From Pyrrhosoma nymphula (lineage: Eukaryota; Arthropoda; Insecta; Odonata; Coenagrionidae), in NCBI GenBank assembly GCA_963573305.1, contig OY754329.1:79880576-79944575 (forward strand): 64,000 bases of DNA, read 5' to 3'. The position numbers were made by a program, and so were the translations under genes. Positions 24,580-36,062 of this stretch are shown one piece after another. The notes beneath the pieces are model-generated. The model saw nothing but the letters and a program-made list of their open reading frames with translations, did no database searches and was not told the DNA's origin. Position 1 is the stretch's first letter, and every line of letters begins with the position of its first letter.

Positions 24580-24715
24580 ATAAGTGCGGAATTTCCACAG
24601 GAGAAATATCATCTGCCATCACTGGGACTCGAACCCGCGTCATAGTTCATGAGGTTAAAGCCAAACTTTTAACATAGTGAAGCGTTAGCTCATATTGACA
24701 AATTTTTGCCGCAGG
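24580..24715 (-). mobile_element. tRNA-derived SINE
   Basis: On the minus strand a B-box-like GGGTTCGAGTCCC (24624-24636) follows a tRNA-like head, and downstream comes the body block TGTGGAAATTCCGCACTTAT. The same body block (ATGTGGAATTTGGCACTT) follows the B box of the SINE at 24814 on the other strand, so the two are one family in inverted orientation about 100 bp apart. Confidence 0.6.
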
Positions 24716-24813
24716 CTGTGGCGCTAAGCGCACGCTTTGGACTTCTTTGTTACATGTCCGGCAGTCTTGAACATCTTGCTCCTTTAAAGCTCACAGAAAT
24801 CCACAGGAGATCA

Positions 24814-25075
24814 GGACGCCTTAGTAGCTGAACTGGCTAAAGGACTCAGCGCGATATCGAGGGATCCGTGCTCGAGTCCCGGTCAAGGCGAATGATTTTT
24901 CCTATGTGGAATTTGGCACTTGTGTGCACTTGCGTAAGAGGTAATACCGTGCCTTGTCCCGGTATCGTCAAAACCCTGGAAATTCTACTTGAGTCAACGG
25001 TTTATTATCCAGTCAGTGCTTAAAAATAGGTCAATATACATGCATGCACAAGAAATAAATCTTCAATAAAAGAAA
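24814..25075 (+). mobile_element. tRNA-derived SINE with A and B boxes
   Basis: The tRNA-like head has A-box-like TAGCTGAACTGG (24825-24836) and B-box-like GTGCTCGAGTCC (24868-24879). Flanking CGCCTT and AAGGCG form an acceptor-like pair, but the D and anticodon arms do not fold cleanly. A unique body follows (ATGTGGAATTTGGCACTT, then GTACCG-type text and CCAGTCAGTGC), ending in an A-rich tail near 25070. It would be transcribed by RNA polymerase III and needs LINE machinery to move. Confidence 0.65.
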
Positions 25076-25079
25076 AAAC

Positions 25080-26220
25080 TTGCGAAACACTAGAAAGTTA
25101 CAGAATTTTGAACATAGAATCCAATATTTTCACCATTCAGCTTTGATACAACATAAGAATAACTAATTTCTGCAGTAGATCACTGCTTCACATATAAAGT
25201 ATGATCTGTATTAATTAACTTAAGCGTTCAAAACAGCTTTTTTCTTAGTTATGCTTCACAAATCGGTTTTTCATTCGCAATTAAATTTCATCATTTTTAG
25301 TAGTCATGTTCTGCGAAAGTAACATGGATTTGAAGATAAAAATAAGCCTTTGTAAAGTGAATGACTTAATGGATACACATAACTATGCAATATGACTGAC
25401 ACAAACAGCTAAATGGCCCACTATGAGTAAATGGTGGTGAATTTACGGAAGACGAGGGGCTCCCGAGAGAAAATGCAATGGAGAAGATATGGTAATTGCC
25501 ACGGGAGAAGACACAAGCACGCTCTCGGAAATCTGAGCCATTGGAACACATAATTTAACTCCCAAATGGGCCATGTTTTCCTCTCGAGAGGTAATATCCA
25601 TATTACTAAGGTAGAAAGCGGTATGTATTGCCCTGGGTGGGCATAACCCTGCGATATATTTTCATATTTAAAGATTAAAGACCTGAGTTACGGTCGGGAA
25701 GGTCATTCCCCTCTTTCATGCAAAGACCTGATTTCCTACGTAAACTATAACAAACGAGAGAGTAAAACTTTTGTAACTGCGTCTCATAAAAGTTGGCACA
25801 TTCAAATGGAAGACTCGCTTTCTCATTAATCTATGCATCAGAAGTGACTTTTTCTCGGAAAAAATCTTCAAGATCAAAAGTATTCTAGCATCGAAGGAAG
25901 TCATTGAAAGTCGACGAGGCGATATCTTACCTATCTCCTTGTGTCGGGAAAAAAGTAAGGAATTAACATGAAACAAACATGAAAGGAATGAAGAATTCTC
26001 ATAAAAGTGTCATGAGCTTGTATGCCAGCTCCTCACCGGAGGGAGGTTCAGCCACTTTCAACAGTAGAAACTACGGTGTTTCCAACGTAAATTCACCAAA
26101 ATATAATTTTCTTGCTACCAATGGAAGAACGCGTTCTCTCTTCAGCATGAACATGAAACTCCACCGTTACACCATGCTTCAATGTGAGAATGAGTCAACC
26201 GTAGGTGGAAATAGTATTTA
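25080..26220. other. AT-rich stretch without a recognisable gene
   Basis: Short frames only (up to 86 codons at 25716-25976 on the minus strand), none recognised. The plus-strand frame that starts at 25979 becomes LINE-like only after about 26225. Confidence 0.4.
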
Positions 26221-26224
26221 TTTC

Positions 26225-26475
26225 TCTAGTATTGTAAGGAAGCACTTTCTTAAAGAAAATATTTGGAGCATGCTCTTATATAACAATGAAGCCTGGACAG
26301 CAAAAGCTGCACTGCAAAAGAGATTAGAACCAATGGAGATGTGGTGATATCGAATAATGGTGAAGATCAGATGGACAGACGTTCTATGAAAAGTTTGAGA
26401 CAAAATAAGAATAATGAAAAATCTGAGAAGAAAAAGAGGCTAATTTATCGTGAAAAAATCACTCAGGAACAAAAA
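26225..26475 (+). pseudogene. RTE-type LINE RT C-terminal fragment
   Basis: SIVRKHFLKENIWSMLLYNN, then EAWTAKAALQKRLEPMEMW, then RIMVKIRWTDVL is the decayed form of the RTE-family block 'W-S-x-x-LYG-x-E-x-W-T ... LE-x-FEMW-x-RRM-x-KI-x-WTD'. Stops follow W (26345) and later WTDVL, and the frame then degenerates. It belongs to the same broad LINE group as 24.0, 28.0, 41.0 and 61.7 kb. Confidence 0.7.
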
Positions 26476-27109
26476 CAGCCCCTTGTGACTCAGTAGGGCT
26501 TTAGACTGGAATTTAAACCCAAAATATTTAACATGCAATGTGGATTAATTAATTATGTCGCTCTCACTGTGCACGAATCGCCGTAATTTGTAAAAAGGAA
26601 GACTCAAGAGAATTCTCGAACGATGCTGAGGGAGAAATCATTCCAGAGTGCCGGTCGCACGGCCCCAACCTTTCCAAATCCCCGATTTATTTTTGCCTTT
26701 ATTTCAGTCGCTCTTGATTCCCCAAACCTCTTTCCCACCTTCCCCACTGAGTCTCAGCAAACTCAATAAATGACGTAACAGCAATCCAATTCCCCAACTG
26801 GTTCCGAAATACAAACTTTCAATGATTGATTTATCGACCCGACCCCTTTTACGGTAAATATTGGTGAACCGGGTGTTTCTCCCCCTCCCTTCCCCCCCAA
26901 CGTATTACGTATCAATTAATTAGTTGTGCTATGTTGCCACGCGAATAAAGATGGTTGCTTCCAATCTAATTGATGTTTCGGAATTTTTACACGATAGGCG
27001 CTTTGATATATTATGGATAACACCAATATCCGTGCAAAAATAGGACTATCTCCATACATAATGTCCTCGATTATGAAGGATGCGCTTCTTTCCCGGTGAA
27101 TGATGAATA

Positions 27110-27345
27110 TGAAGGGTTCTCCGGATTCCCACCGGTCTTCTTACATGGGTCAATCCCATCGTCTTCAGAGGATTGATTCCAGGGCCTCTTCTGTCCTCAC
27201 CTATATACCCGTGCTCGCGGGTCAAGTCAGCTCTGATTGGCTTTAGTCAAGTATTTCGTCTCGCCGATGTATGTTTTCCCACACTGGCATGGGATTCGAT
27301 AAACACCCGTAATCTTGAATCCCAATTCGTCATTTACTCGACAAA
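27110..27345 (-). pseudogene. Penelope-like element GIY-YIG start joined to 3' UTR
   Basis: Leftward from about 27345 the frame reads ELGFKITGVYRIPCQCGKTY, then IGETKY. This has the GVY and YIG motifs of a GIY-YIG endonuclease with the IPC-x-CG insert typical of Penelope-like elements. Within about 20 codons it breaks into what looks like a 3' UTR (CCAATCAGAGCTGACTTGAC, GTATATAGG, CCTCTGAAGACGATGGGATT), so the rest of the nuclease is deleted. The 68-codon plus-strand frame here is a shadow. Confidence 0.7.
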
Positions 27346-27531
27346 ATCAGTCAAACACCTAACCCGGCGGGAAACTTGAGAACAAATCAAATATGCTCTT
27401 GATTGTTATTTAATGTAGAAAGAAGAATCAGAAGCGGTGGAGGAAGCAGGAAAGATTATGTGAGCGGAGTAGTTCAAGCAAAGAAGATATTAACCACCGA
27501 AGACGGTGAAATTCGCCATGAAAAAACCATT

Positions 27532-27602
27532 TGACTTGGCCGGGATTCGAACCCGGATCTCCCAATTTCCGGTCAGGTCCGGCCAGTTACACCACCAAGC
27601 CA
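27532..27602 (-). mobile_element. tRNA-like SINE head or tRNA pseudogene
   Basis: On the minus strand, TGGCTTG and CAAGTCA can form a 7-bp acceptor stem with one G-T pair, and CCGGG-TTCGAAT-CCCGG is a perfect T arm. GGTGTAACTGG resembles an A box. The D and anticodon arms do not fold into a standard cloverleaf, and no anticodon can be assigned. A SINE-like body continues leftward (TGGTTTTTTCATGGCGAATT). I favour a tRNA-derived SINE over a working tRNA gene. Confidence 0.55.
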
Positions 27603-27846
27603 TCTTAATTCAAAGCGAATTTCAGCGGATATTTCCTACCTTGTTAATGCAACGATTGGCAAAGAAGATATTCTTTCAGAGTCTGAAACGGCCAACATCG
27701 CAAGCTAGGAAGTAAGGAAGCACTTCTTAAAAGCACAATTTTCAAGCATACTGAATGTTAATATGCAGAAATTCCCCTCCTCTTTACTACTCCTCCTCCT
27801 TGAAGTGAGGAAATATGTCTCTGAACGTGTTTAAAATAATTTGCGC

Positions 27847-27945
27847 CTGAGGATGACGCCTGTGTTGAAATCGGTAGTACCGAATAAAGCATTTTCGTGA
27901 AAACTAAGGCATTTTAAATACCATGGTATATCTTCATTCAAGATA
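27847..27945 (+). repeat. CTGANGAT-hairpin-GAAAY motif copy, no second arm
   Basis: CCTGAGGATGACGCCTGTGT, then TGAAATCGGTAGTACCGAATAAA, matches the core of the palindromic element at 36556-36600 nearly base for base. The internal stem pairs GACGC with GTGTT using G-T pairs. There is no inverted second arm here. The segment ends in TGAAAACTAAGGCATTT. See the palindromic family entries at 36457, 43655 and 53374. Confidence 0.55.
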
Positions 27946-28009
27946 CGTTTTTACATACTTGAAGCAGATTCCATTAATCGCACCTTGAGCCATGCTCTTA
28001 TTTTGCAAT

Positions 28010-28165
28010 TGAGTTTGTATGATTACTGCAGTGGAGCAAAGAAGGCTGGGGGCAACAGAAATGTGTTGTAGACTTTAGAGGAATGGTGAACATCAAACGG
28101 ACGGACATTGGCACTAACGAAGAAGTCCAGTTGAGGAGGAAAGATGTTCAATTAAAATTGAGTGA
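28010..28165 (+). pseudogene. RTE-type LINE RT fragment, short
   Basis: RRLGATEMCCRL followed by RNGEHQTDGH and, after a frame change, TNEEV-like text is the decayed 'LE-x-x-EMW-x-RRM ... WTD ... NEEVL' region also seen at 26.2 and 62.1 kb. Only about 50 codons survive. Confidence 0.5.
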
Positions 28166-28169
28166 TGTA

Positions 28170-28280
28170 AATAGTAATTGCCATTAGAAAAAATCCACCT
28201 GAGTTGGAAATGGAACCACGGTTTTTCGGGTCAAACCGAAGATCAATCACTACCCATTACACCTAATTCTAAGGGCATTG
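28170..28280 (-). mobile_element. Degenerate tRNA-derived SINE
   Basis: On the minus strand, GGTGTAATGGGTAGTG resembles an A box and CGTGGTTCCATTTCC a decayed B box, followed by an ATTTTTTCTAATGGCAAT body similar to the SINE at 48.4 kb. It is a weak but consistent pattern. Confidence 0.35.
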
Positions 28281-28285
28281 TATAG

Positions 28286-30150
28286 TGGATTCTAGGAAAT
28301 TAGATTTTTTGCCCTTTCGGCCCCTCATGGCCCCTAACGCAAAGAAGAAAAAGGACTTCTAAGAAGCCTAGTGTAGTGGCCTCTTGTGGACAAAAATGGA
28401 TGAAAAAAACATGAAAATAATTGCAAATAAAGAGCAAGGATGTAGTACATGCAGTGCATTATGAGGGATGCCAAAATGAGTCAAAATGTGTCAAAATGCG
28501 TGGGTTATTATGAACAATGATTAGGCGACGGGAGGAAGGTGCGGATAGCAAGAGAAAACCAATTTTTGAATGGATGAGGTAAAAAAATAATGGAATCGGA
28601 AAAGACAAAATAAACCCATCATAAATCTGAGTCTTAGGAAATTAAAAATGAATTAATATAATTTGATGATATACTGCTTTTGGCAAAAGTCGAGTTGTCA
28701 AGCGATAATAGAGCAAACTTTTTTATCGCATCACACTCTCCACTCCCGTGCCTGCCCTCATAAAACTGACTCTTAGTAGTGGCACCGTACTCCCCGGAAA
28801 GCACTCCACAATAAACTGTAACTTTTTCAGGTCTAAGACGCACTTCCCCAATTTTTTTCATTCCATTCCGCATTAAAAACTTTGCCCATCAACACATAGC
28901 GAACGTGGAACTTTTTGAAGCTGAAAAAACAACCACCTCGGATGGGATGCAGCGTCTCTCGACGTGGAATTAAAATGTTTCGGTCCCACGACACACAACA
29001 GGAGATATCCTGAAGCCATTTCCATAAAATGTCATTTTATAAAGGTATCCGTGTCTGCAGGTCACCGACATCGGCCTAATTCTGTCTCGAGAGAAGCCGA
29101 GGAAATAAAGAGGCGTTTCGAGGCATTTCACTTGCTCTCATGTAATACTCAAGGGGAATCGAGCTCCTAGGACACAAGAGATGCAACGAAGAACATACGT
29201 ACGTTACGGGGCATACGTTAGCAGCGGTGATGATATCACTATTAATAGCTACCTCTGATTTTATCTCTTTCGCGAACTTGAAGAAAAATACCTTACCTGA
29301 GCGTTGCATTATCTTGTGAAAGTTCAAGCCGACGTATGAGAGGCAGCATCCCAGAATCTGCGCAAAGTAAGCAAAAAATGTCTTAAAAGTGTTACGTAGT
29401 TGTCAGAAGAACAAATATCAAGAGCTCCTCAAGTCTTGAAAATAACAGGCTACGCCAGCATTTAGATACCATCGGGAGTGTATTGTCTCAAGAGTCCACT
29501 AACGACATCTGGAGAGTATTAAATTCCCACATTTATTCGGAAGGGTAATATACCGGAATAACGCAGTGAAGAACTTTATAAGTTGTAAAAACTCGATTTT
29601 ATCTCGTCATTTCAGGATCAAATCAAAAGTCATGGTAACAAAATTATATTCACTGTTCCCAGTACACTTCAAAATGCTTCTTTTTTCTACTTGAAGTAAG
29701 AAAGGTGAAATTACAATTGAATAAATAAGCGCAATTCACAATAATTTTCCATGGATGTAAAGTATTGAAAATAACATGAGTTTCAGCTATCTATCTATAG
29801 AAAACTCTGAAACTAACATCCCGCGAATGTTTGCGATGTAGCATATCCAACTATCATGCACGTTTAGAAAAATTAATTCTGCGGTTCACAATACCTAGTA
29901 GCAGCTTAAGAATCATAGTCATTTTCAGCTTCACCGTTTTATTGGTAGATTTTTCCACGTAGGAGGAACTCTCTTAAATTTTTTCGAAAAAATATATCCC
30001 AAATGCATCTGGTTCTTCCCCTCTTTACCGACATTCAAATTTACAAAAAGGCCTTCCTCCATTATTTACTGCATCCAACTACTAGATCTACTTTTGATTT
30101 CGCATATAAAGTCATTCCCCTACAATCTCTGTCTCTCTACCGTTCACTAC
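28286..30150. other. AT-rich stretch without a recognisable gene
   Basis: Frames are at most 83 codons and unrecognised. A small palindrome (ATAAAATGTCATTTTAT) is at about 29025-29041. No transposon ends were found. Confidence 0.45.
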
Positions 30151-30154
30151 TCTT

Positions 30155-30275
30155 ACTCCATCCTCGGGTGTAATGCCCGAATCTCCGAAGTTTCCTGTAT
30201 TTCCTGCTCCTCTCCGCCCAGGGTCCATGCTTTGCAACCACGTAACGCCAAACTCAGCATGACGTATTTTTCAAC
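30155..30275 (-). pseudogene. RTE-type LINE RT fragment, short
   Basis: Leftward translation gives LSLALRGCKAWTLGGEEQEI, then EIRALHPRM, a diverged version of the 'LYGCE-x-WTL-x-x-E-x-x-x-x-L-x-x-x-E-x-W-x-x-RRM' block. Nothing else of the element can be followed on either side. Confidence 0.45.
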
Positions 30276-30837
30276 CTTTTTCTATAACCTTTACCCAGTG
30301 TTACCCTAAGGCTCTAGCTGATAAACACCTCCTATTACCTTCACCCATGGTTACCCTTATTAATGTGCTGACAAAAAGCTTCTGATGCAACCCCGAATCT
30401 CCTCCTGAAGTCTACTTGCCTCCAGAATACTCCCAAATTAGCCACACCGTTGGTTTTCTTCTAGTTCAATCTCCTCTAGATCTGTATTAAATTTGAATAT
30501 TTTTCCTTGTAGATATCCGAACTTTCATATTCCACCACATGATCTTCACGGCACCTTTGTCAATGATTCGTAGAAAATGTAATAATATTCGCATTTGCAC
30601 AAATAATAAAATTAATACAAAATAATATAATCAGCACAAAAAACTGTCTTTGATGAGATTATCGAACTTTTTTTCGGTTTAACGCAAATTAACTCTACTC
30701 CAATTCCGTTTTGAAGAGCGCTACCTAATTCGCAGTGTCTGAGATGAGTGAGAAACAAGAGCTGAAAGTTGTGTCATGAGGTGAGCAGCACAATCGAGTT
30801 GAAAGCAAACTACATCAAAGGCTTGAATTCAAATTGA

Positions 30838-30960
30838 GGTGATCGAATTGGTATAGTGGCCAGAGTAATTCCCATCCCAATGGTCCCATTTTTATTCCCA
30901 GAAACAAACGTGATGTTTCAGGGGAATCAAAAATCCATACCAAATCCAAAGGCGCACAGA
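30838..30960 (+). mobile_element. Possible degenerate tRNA-derived SINE
   Basis: TTGGTATAGTGGCCAGAG is A-box-like, and a TTTTTATTCCCAG segment stands where a B box would be. Both boxes are imperfect, so this rests mainly on the A box and spacing. Confidence 0.25.
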
Positions 30961-33900
30961 TTTGAGAATCAAGTATCTCAGCGAGTATGATAGACGCTTA
31001 TTAGCTATCATGCTGGGTCATCGTCACACGATATTTTAAATCTCTCTCATCAGCGAGCCTCCTCGAATTTCCGCTGGCTCATGTATCGTGTTGAACGCGC
31101 TTCAGGACCGCATGGCGCCGTCTGTTGAGACCACACTTGTGTCAGCGCTTGGAGTCTCAAACCTTTCCTCCATTCCCAAAGTAATCTATCACTTACTGAC
31201 CCACCCACCTACACTTAGGGGTTCAAATTACCTCACATGTCGGTCCCTTGGGTCAACACTGTTAATTTTACTGCTACCGTAAAGGTAGAGTAGAGCTTTT
31301 TTCTCCCCACCAACTATTCTGAGGTAAGTGCGCATAATAATAATTATGAGGCCCTATAAAAGATAAGAACCGTGAATTCAACATATATCCATGCAAGTAT
31401 TTGATATTTACGGCTCTCATTTTTATAAGACTCCTAAATTATTATTATACGCACTGGAGTGGCGGAGTGGACCAAGACACTGTTGATTTTTGGTCTCGTC
31501 ACTCTCGATTTTATGTCACCAATTGCCCTACACTCTTTAAATAAACATAGTGAGCAAAATCGTCTTGCTCTTGGAGATTAATGTTGGCATTGAGTTACTG
31601 CAATCTTATTCTCGCAGTGCTGATCACCTGTAAATTTAATCAGGCTGTATATCAAAGGGCTGAGTAGCCCGGACTTAAATCCCAAAGTACTGGAGCTTCC
31701 ACTCCTCCACTGAAATCCTGCATGAGCAATTTGATGTGTATGGGGACTTAGCAGAAAATGGTAGCTGCGTCGGTGAAAATAACTACCCTCGTTACTTACA
31801 CTGTGAGCATTTCATACATCTAGATTTGTATCTTTTTTAAATTGTAAATTGAGTTATCACATTGCACATTATAACGATCGTTTTCTCTTTGAAAACTTGA
31901 GGAAGCCAGCAAGAAAAAATTGAGATCTTTGCTTTCGATTTCAATGACATAATTTCCTATTTTACGCGTACGCCTAATATATGAGATGAGTTTTGTTGGA
32001 AATAATACGGAAATGTGTATGTAAATAACTTCACCCCGGATAATTTTCCCCTTGATATATAAGGAAGAAAAAACCACTGATCATCGAAAACCCTAAACAG
32101 TTGCCGAGCAAATAAGAGTATGGGCATCTTGAGCGGCGTATTTGAGTTCTGCAGGGATGGTATCATCCTCCCTAGCGGTGTACGAAATTTTCCACAATGT
32201 CCACAATATAATGACTTGAACCGTAGCTTTAAGTTTGAACAGATTTGTACTCAAGACCATATTTTCCCTCTCATAATTTTTCCTTATCGTTGCACAAGCG
32301 ATTCTCATCTCTTATTTAAGTATGTATAATCAGCTGGACGGCTCTGCGAGTAAATTGATCCATTCTTTCTTCACCAACATACTTGCTTACCGGGAGATGT
32401 AAAAACGTATTTTCCTTTACATATATACAAGGGATGGAATGAAAAACAAGAAATTCCCGAGGAAAAAATCCTTTCATTTCGAGGAGCTAGAGGCAGCAGA
32501 ATGAGAACCGGAGACGAACAGACGGACTGAGTGAAAGGAAGAGGGATGAGGTTGGCTGGGCGGGGGACTGAAGTGAATTCTTAACGGACCTCCTAGTGAG
32601 ACGAAAAATCCCTTCATCTTTAATCCGAATGCCGAGTTAAATAGTGTCTGTCTTTTTTCCCCTTTTTCTTTATCTCTTTTCTTACTTTCGTTTTTTTTCT
32701 CTCTGCTTTGGTACCGACTTGAGAAGGAAGGGAACAGGTCGGGAGGGTGGGAGTGAAAGAGAGTGAGGGAGGGAGAAAGAGGATTCACGCTTGGTTGGAG
32801 TTAACTTTTAGAGCATTCTTTCCGCTCGTGAAGGAGGTCGTTCAAAGTACAGAGGGTTGAATACCGGTGTGAAAGGAGGGAGAGAGAGAGAAGGAGGGAA
32901 GGTTAAGAACAGGTGGGACAAGAATGTTAGGGAGCGGCGAAATTGTGCGATTCAGTCCCACCAGCCTTCAGGTGTTTTCCGCTCGGGTGGTCCTCTTTGC
33001 TTTCTTTAATTCCCCGAGTCCTTTTTCCTCTTCTTTTTTTCAATCCTGTCCTCTGTTCAGGGATTCCCTGGAGATAGATTTATGTATAAAAAAATATCAA
33101 GAGTCGTGACCAGTGCCGGAAAAAAATGCTTTTCTCGCATTCATTCTTCAGGGAGGTCGGCTCTGCAGAGTGGGGCTGTGAGACACTGCGGTGCATTGAG
33201 TGAAATAAGCGTGTTTTGTCCGATGCATCGCTTGCCTATTTTCATCGCTAGCCTATTTTCATCGCTCAGCCCCATATACACAAAGCAGTTGACTCCTAAC
33301 TGATCGACTTATCGACTGAGACGACTACCTCGGAAGGCCGATCGTGTCCACACGTACTTGTCGCTAATCCTGCAACCTTCGGAAGTTGTTAGCGCCGCGG
33401 TGTCATCATGCGGAATCTTTAACTAAAAAAATATGCACCACAAAAATAAGAGGAAAAGATATTCTTGAAAATATTTATGCATAAAAAAGAACCATCAGAT
33501 TATGGGATTACATTATTATAGGTAAGAATATCATTAGTAAATTTTTGGGATAAAATTCCCCTCAGCAGGTGAGTAATATCTGAAAATACGACAACATTAC
33601 ACAGAGAGTCACAAGATTATTAAAATTTTTACGCGCATTAAAGAGAAAGCTAGAACTATTTTTTGTTTCAAAACTCGATCAATTGATCATAAAATCATTA
33701 TGCAAACTTAAAATCACTTTTTTTAGTCATAATAAACCTCTTGGGTTTCTTCGTACCACTTGTAACTCGCCGCCTCGTAAGACTTCTAAGAGGCTAACTT
33801 TTAATGATCATCTCCGAGTCAGTTTCATAAATTGCACTTACATAAAATTAATAATTAAATATACCATGTACACCGAAATATAAGGAATTAACTTGAACAA

Positions 33901-34290
33901 ATATGAACTTGAGAAGGCAATTATTTTATATACCTCTGAATACAATATTACCAACTTGCATCCACATCAACTTTGGTAAGCAAACATTTCTAATATACCT
34001 CAATGGAGCTACTACCATATACCTCAACTTTACTATCATCTAGTTGATTTGACAAACCATTTCCATATCCGTTTCATTTAAGGTGGCCTCCATTTTTAAG
34101 CTGCAATTTCCATTCGCTCAAATGAATAGTTGGTCGATAATCGCTTACACAACTAGAACGGCGGTCAGGCTTTTAAATCTCCAGCTTCTCAGTTCTCAGG
34201 GTTCTCTTTTGGCTGAAGAATCAGGCAGGCAGGCAGTTTCACTGCGCATTTTTCTACGTCCTCTCAGCTCTCGCTGCTTGAGGTTCGCAT
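30961..34290. other. Long stretch without a recognisable gene; purine-rich patches
   Basis: Frames reach 104 codons (32474-32788, minus) but have low-complexity, serine-rich content from purine/pyrimidine-biased DNA at 32520-32910 (GAGGGAGGGAGAAAGAGG and GGGAGAGAGAGAGAAGG runs). A small tandem duplication, GCCTATTTTCATCGCT twice, lies at 33233-33266. TGGCGGAGTGGACCAAGA near 31461 is A-box-like without a good partner. No gene is supported. Confidence 0.4.
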
Positions 34291-34299
34291 GATGTGGAG

Positions 34300-34885
34300 T
34301 TTGAAGGACCGGATCGCGACTAGGATATGATATTGCTTCAGGAGTGTGTTTATTTGTGGTTATCTATTGCAAATTTTGTTCTATTGTACTTGAAGAGGGG
34401 TTTTTCTCGTATTTCCATATAGTCTAATTTTTTTGTTTCCTAAGTTGCCGATTGATTTGGAGAAAGATGCAGCTATGGAGTGGAGGTATAATGCGATGGT
34501 GGAAATATTAAGGTTATTGCGGATGTATTCGTTACTTGCATACCATGGGGCGTTTTCGATGGTTCTTATTATTTTATTCTCTAGGATTTGTAAAATTTTT
34601 AGTTGAGTTTTTGTTGCCGTGGCCCAGGCAGGATATCCATAGCACAGGAGGGGGGCATCATGGATTTATAAATGATAAGTTTTGTTTCTATTGCAAGGAG
34701 ACTATGGCGTTTAATGAGTGGGTAGACGGATCCGAACGCGCAGTGGACGTTTTTCTGGCAATATCGGTATGGGCCTTCCAGGAGAGTCTTGAGTCAAGGT
34801 GAACTCCAAGTAATTTAACTGTTTGTTTCTTGGCTATTGCTTGGTTGTTGCCCTGCAGTAAGCGCGTGACTTGTCGTAACACGGA
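34300..34885 (-). pseudogene. Jockey-group LINE RT C-terminal relic
   Basis: Leftward: KKQTVKLLGVHLDSRLSWKA (about 34830-34770), then after a frame change near 34735 SVYPLIKRHSLLAIETKLII, then after another near 34650 LLCYGYPAWATATKTQLKIL, ENKIIRTIENAPWYASNEYI and NNLNISTIALYL. These match in order the 'LGVxLDxxLxWxxH', 'YKSxxRPxxxYGxPVW', 'QNKxLRxIxxAPxY' and 'DLxIPxIxxYI' blocks of Jockey-group reverse transcriptases. The catalytic palm lies upstream and is missing. At least two frameshifts occur. The 3' end is not precisely placed. Confidence 0.75.
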
Positions 34886-35465
34886 TAGGCGCGTGGGCTA
34901 CCATTGTGGCCCAAGAAATAGTTTTTTTCTATTATAAAACTATTTCAATTATTTAATATTTTTGTAACTGTTGTGTTCCTCAGCTACCCAACACCATGCT
35001 CATTCCTTTTTTCTGCTCTTTTCAAGCAAAATATTCTGCTGAATAAAAAAATTACTAACAACCGTTTTTTGACAAGTTTAAGTCAATATATTTTCCGTGA
35101 CTTTAAGGCAATGTAACTTAAATATATATTCCAGGGTAATTAGTAAATTATAAAACACCATTGAAAAGAAAATTTTATTGCCAGCGCAGAAATATCTAAC
35201 TACTAAAATCTTCTAGATGGATAGTTGCTTAACTCTAAACATAACGTCTTATAATTGCCTTCAATCTGACAATTATACCTAGTCAACAAACAAATCTAGT
35301 ACTAGTGGCGCCATCCGACGTTGCTGAACGGAATTTATTAAAACCTGGAGAACAGACTACAACGATTTTAACACGTTCTTTCCTCCGTCTGTTCTGTTCC
35401 CACAACACTACATTGTAACGTAAATTGATTCCCAGGTTGAGCAAAAATGTATTAATTTCACATTA
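34886..35465. other. AT-rich spacer, nothing recognised
   Basis: No frame longer than 60 codons and no repeat pattern. It lies between the Jockey-like relic and the piggyBac relic. Confidence 0.45.
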
Positions 35466-35468
35466 TAA

Positions 35469-36062
35469 TCAAACTACTTGTGGTAAATAAGTGATTGATT
35501 TTGACAAGAAAATGTACTCTACACAAGACTCAAAATATGTCGAAAAAATGACTGAAGAATTCTCAACCCATACTTTCTGACCACACTTTTCACAGTTTTT
35601 CCTTGTTGATTTATCTTTTGCCCTCGCAAACAAAAAGCAGCTGCCAACACTGTTGCTCTGAGGATGATTAGGGTGTCCGTTTACATTGTCCTGAATTCCA
35701 ATAAGCCCCTTTCCCCTGTTCTTCATCTGCACTGGAATGGCGGCATTCTCCATTCTGACGAAGATCTGTGGTTTGATAAGCTCCCAGGAAACACGCTGAA
35801 TGAATAATTGTCTAGGCATCGGCTTTACTTCGGCGTTATTGAACTTAAGCATTAACTCCTGAGATGTTGGGCAGGTCAAAAAATATGACCATTGGCCAGC
35901 ATCTCGTGTTACGAGCAACATTGTAATTGGTACACATTTGGTCGAGGACATCTACGCCAATTGTCGGTCTATTATAAAATATTACAATTTCGGGTTTTTG
36001 CTCTGGCCCAGTTAATTCATTTATTGCGTTGTCATGATTTATTATCAACAGCAAAATAACTG
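35469..36062 (-). pseudogene. piggyBac-type transposase C-terminal relic
   Basis: Leftward from 36062: KAVILLLIINHDNAINELTG, QKPEIVIFYNRPTIGVDVLD, then NVARNTRCWPMVIFFDLPNI. These are the 'K-x-A-VLLLSS', 'KP-x-I-x-x-YN-x-x-K-x-GVD-x-x-D-x-M' and 'R-x-T-x-RWP-x-x-x-F-x-x-x-x-D' blocks of piggyBac transposases, containing the last catalytic Asp region. After a frame change in about 35850-35950, the 160-codon frame continues with SWELIKPQI and ends in a cysteine-rich tail (CEKCGQKVWVENSSVIFSTYFESC) like the family's C-terminal zinc-binding region. The N-terminal two-thirds is absent: similarity stops abruptly at about 36062, where sequence of another ORF in the opposite direction begins. Confidence 0.8.

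Noticed and set aside
24814..24890. Functional tRNA gene
   Set aside because: A and B boxes are present but the cloverleaf is incomplete and the transcript would extend into a SINE body.
27532..27602. Functional tRNA gene
   Set aside because: The acceptor stem and T arm are good, but the D and anticodon arms do not form a cloverleaf and a SINE-like body follows.
32474..32788. 104-codon serine-rich ORF
   Set aside because: It is explained by a purine/pyrimidine-biased tract; no recognisable domain.
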